In this document: piece by piece, positions 60,848 through 64,000 of the stretch
How positions within the stretch are numbered: the stretch's first letter is position 1
Layout: each line of letters starts with the position of its first letter
NCBI GenBank assembly: GCA_026874595.1
Contig: CM049317.1
Location: forward strand, 37,484,401 to 37,548,400
DNA: 64,000 nucleotides
Reading direction: 5' to 3'
Source: Sipunculus nudus
Lineage: Eukaryota > Annelida > Sipuncula > Golfingiida > Sipunculidae
Translations under genes and position numbers: made by a program
Notes under the pieces: model-generated
The model's input: only the letters and a program-made list of their open reading frames with translations
The model's database searches: none
Told to the model about the DNA's origin: nothing

Positions 60848-63800
60848 TATGTGGCCTCTTAATTTATGCCTATCTTCCTCTGAGCAATTATAAACAACAT
60901 GCACTAAATTTCTTTAATCAAAGACCAAATATGATCTTTTATATATATTTTTGTATATATTTTATTTTAGATGCAATTTTCGTCGTAAAGCTCTTTGTTT
61001 TGTTCCCTCTAAAATATTCTCATCTTCAATTGAAAATCACACATAATCAGAAAAAGCGATTTTCATTCAAAGCTAAATTGAATGATTTCATGATGGTCTT
61101 TACTTCTTGGTGTTACGAAAACACAAAATATAGCACCCCTATAGTTACCTACATCAGTACTGTTCTCATCGGGACCATATGAAAGCGATGCTTGACAAAC
61201 TACCATATGTATACATTATCACTACAACTAAGATATTCGTACATATTTTATTCTAACAGATGCGACGGAGTTTTTATTTAAATTTCCTCAGTAGCTGAAA
61301 CGATAGTAGCAGCACTGAAATTCGCTCTGAACGTTTCCCCTTGATCCCTGCCGAAATAACCCATTAAAATGTTAAATTTGAGAGAGAGTCTTTGAATTCC
61401 TTCATGGTTTACTGTTTTATTCAGCCACGTCCCATGAAAACTTATCATAATTCGTATGTCTATGTGAAAAGCAATAAATATATTAATTTCAGAAAATCAC
61501 ACTAAGGAATGATTTGAGAATTAAGATCCACTTAATTTTATTTGCTTGAGCAGGGGACTGTTTTCTGACAGATCTATTAAATTGTTGTCAGATATGGGTT
61601 TTTTTTTGGCTGATATTTAGTTCTATGATATGATATGCATTTTATTCTCTTCTGTTTGTTCTTTCATCAGAAGTGGCAGGTGTAACAAAGTCCACCTTTG
61701 TATAGCTTGTGAGGAAAGGGGATAACTTGTGATCAAAAGGTCAGAGGTTGTCATGAGGGGCAGCGCAGGGTTCAGATTCGTAGGAATATGAAGACTGACG
61801 ATGACGAATGATTAGATAAACAGGTCACTGATGATGTCCAATATGGCACTTATATGTTGAAAAAGAGGATAAGTGTAAATCGTGATAAACGAAATATAAT
61901 CATGTAATTATATAGAAAGGAGTAACAACTTGGGGATTTGGGACATTGTTCCGAAGACTGGTTTTATTAAAGTACCTTGACCCCCCCCCCCCCCCCATTT
62001 TATCGTGTTGTATATGTCGCTCATATAAGGAAAGTGTGTATCTTAATATCACTGGTTCTTAAAAAATATATAGATGCCGTCGTGGAAAATCTATAGTTCT
62101 ATAACATAAATAGTTCTATAATGAGGCTGCAGAGACTGAATCTGGAATACTCTAATCCTGAGCTTTTCTCAGGGGCTTATTTTTCATGTGGTTCACTGAC
62201 ATGATGTAAAGACTACTTGTGCTAGAATTCTTTAAGAAACCCCCTTCCCCTAAAATGTCAGCAAAAAATTGCAAATAATGCTATTCAGGAAATGACACAA
62301 ATAAGTACGTTTTGGAAAAATACGGATGTACGGATTTTGAGTGGGAACTTCTTTTTCGATAAACCGTATGAGTGCAATATGATCATTACTGGAGTGATGC
62401 ATACAACATAAAAGATATAACGAGTGTATATAGAAGTCAAATTATATGACTATAGAATAGTGAAAATTTACTTGGAAAGACACTTTTTACACGTTGAAGA
62501 CGCAGAAAACATAAAAAAAAATGTGTTTATTTCAGTTGAGGTTAGTCTTATACATGTTATGATACATGTACATGTAATTCGTTAAAGTCTCTTGCACGCA
62601 AAAATGTAACGAGCATAGCTCCCAATGCAAAAAGACAGGCTCAGGTAAATTGATTCCAACAGTATAAAATATTTGTTCTTAGCTTCGAAAAAAGTAGTCT
62701 AATCGAAAACTGACACAATTCGGAGATAAAAGGCAGGTTCACATCATTGGTGTTAAAGAAATATTTTAACCATGGCTTGTTGCTTTGTCTCTATAAGCGA
62801 ATTAGCGCAAAATAAAAAGTAGTGTATTATATGGATTTTGTTTAATCTGGATAGAGTTAGGGTAAACCCACATGAACATTCAATTAAACTTTGGAGGTAA
62901 TCAGAATCACCATCATGTTTTTCCTTGTTTATTTTATTATTAAGCCAAAAACAATAACGACCGATATCAGTGTTTATACATGAAATGTGTACACACATAA
63001 ACAACTGACTGATAAGAATATACTGGTTGATGTTTTTAGACTCCAACTACAGAATTTAGTTTTTCAATGGAATTCGTATAAGCTTAAAGATGTACTGCTA
63101 ACATGATCTTATGTTTCAATGTCCCTGAAGATTGCGAATCCTAAAAACATGTGTCCCCACCCCTCTGAAATTGTATTTAAGTTATAATGCTTATTTTGAA
63201 AAACCTTTTATTTTTCAAACAACCCATAAATTGGCTGAATTATAAGAAAACATGGAAAGATGGAACGATACTTATTAATGTATAGAGATCAGCTAAGTGC
63301 CTTTTACGATGTTTATATGACTAGTACACTAGATACGGCCAAGTGAGCGATTCAAACGTACACAGGTCCATTGGGGAAATGTATTGTTTCTAGGTATTTA
63401 AGTCTCCCATCCGTAACCACATGTCTGCGTAAATTGATGTTTTGTGTGATCTGCGGCAAACTCCATAACATCGCGACGGTCGAAATAACTAGTTCCGTGT
63501 CAACAAATCCCGTAATGGCATGATGCGTGCTGCGTAAGAATCGATAAGGACAATAACAGATGAGATCATAGATAAAAAGAAAGATAAATATTCATATGTG
63601 TGTGTGTGTGTGGGTGTTTATGTTTACCGGTAATTTCTGTCACACAACTGTCCTCGTATTAACAGGCGCGCGCACTGAGAGAAATTAGGCAAGCTTTATG
63701 GTCTGCAAACAGTTTGGACGTCACGCAACCAGTTGTTGAGAATTAGCATATAAACGTTCCTAGTCTTTGGTTTGCTAATTGCATCTCTCTCTCTCTCTCT

Positions 63801-64000
63801 CCTTCTCTCTCTCTCTCTCTCTCCATGTATTGGGACTGTAAATGTCACCAACCTTACAATATTTTGGCAGGCTTTGGCAGGATATATCATTAACACGATA
63901 GATTTCATACCATATAAGCCGTGGTTGATCAGTACAATATATATTATAAACGTGTTATACGTGTATTTTTTACACCTTTTTTAAACTTTGTGATACATAA
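60848..64000 (+). repeat. Segmental duplication block A' (runs off the window)
   Basis: Matches 24,238-27,449. It differs by a deletion of about 140 bp at 61,828, a longer C-run (61,981-61,996), small indels, and a GCGCGC-containing insertion near 63,662. No gene is recognised. Confidence 0.9.
63784..63823. repeat. (CT)n microsatellite
   Basis: Shorter paralogue of 27,213-27,262. Confidence 0.9.

Overview
The window looks like repeat-rich, AT-rich intergenic DNA from an animal genome. The retroelement families (a Gmr1-type Ty3/gypsy element, a second gypsy-like element with an SAP/SCAN-like gag, APE-type LINE debris, a tRNA-derived SINE) and the many (TA)n, (CT)n and (CA)n arrays fit a marine invertebrate, most likely a mollusc or another lophotrochozoan. 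That assignment is inference. There are no bacterial-style operons, and I recognise no complete host gene. The only possible host exon is an unidentified open stretch at the left edge, ending in a GT donor-like site. All recognisable coding sequence belongs to mobile elements, and all of it is broken.

Layout. 1-7.6 kb: mostly unannotatable AT-rich DNA with a 23-bp minisatellite. 7.6-10.2 kb: an internally deleted LTR element (gag remnant, minus strand) meets another LTR of the same family head-to-head across a (TA)21 array. 11.2-11.5 kb: a short inverted-repeat element. 12.65-16.24 kb: a 3.6-kb minisatellite of 32/33-bp monomers with a 715-bp higher-order repeat. 16.4 kb: a tRNA-derived SINE. 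17.35-21.53 kb: a Ty3/gypsy element (minus strand, 4-bp target duplication CTTG) whose pol order is integrase, reverse transcriptase, RNase H, the Gmr1-type order. 21.65-23.25 kb: a non-autonomous hAT-like element with an exact 8-bp target duplication.

From 24 kb on, the window is dominated by two old segmental duplications. Block A (24.2-27.4 kb) recurs as A' (60.8 kb to the window end). Block B (30.6-41.0 kb) recurs in the same orientation as B' (41.85-60.85 kb). B' is longer because it holds several insertions: a palindrome-array element with a LINE scrap, a partial TIR element carrying a solo LTR, a 3.96-kb TIR element (52,147-56,110), and a foldback element. The 3.96-kb element contains a broken gene that may be a D,D,E-type transposase (54.3-55.7 kb, minus). 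Between A and B lies a degenerate LINE (27.7-30.0 kb, minus).

The most notable signals are: the Gmr1 pol order seen inside one reading frame; the 3.96-kb TIR element with its unassigned D-D(~35)-E-like gene; the higher-order minisatellite containing six perfect GGTCAnnnTGACC palindromes; and repeated capture of TA arrays as insertion sites by unrelated elements.
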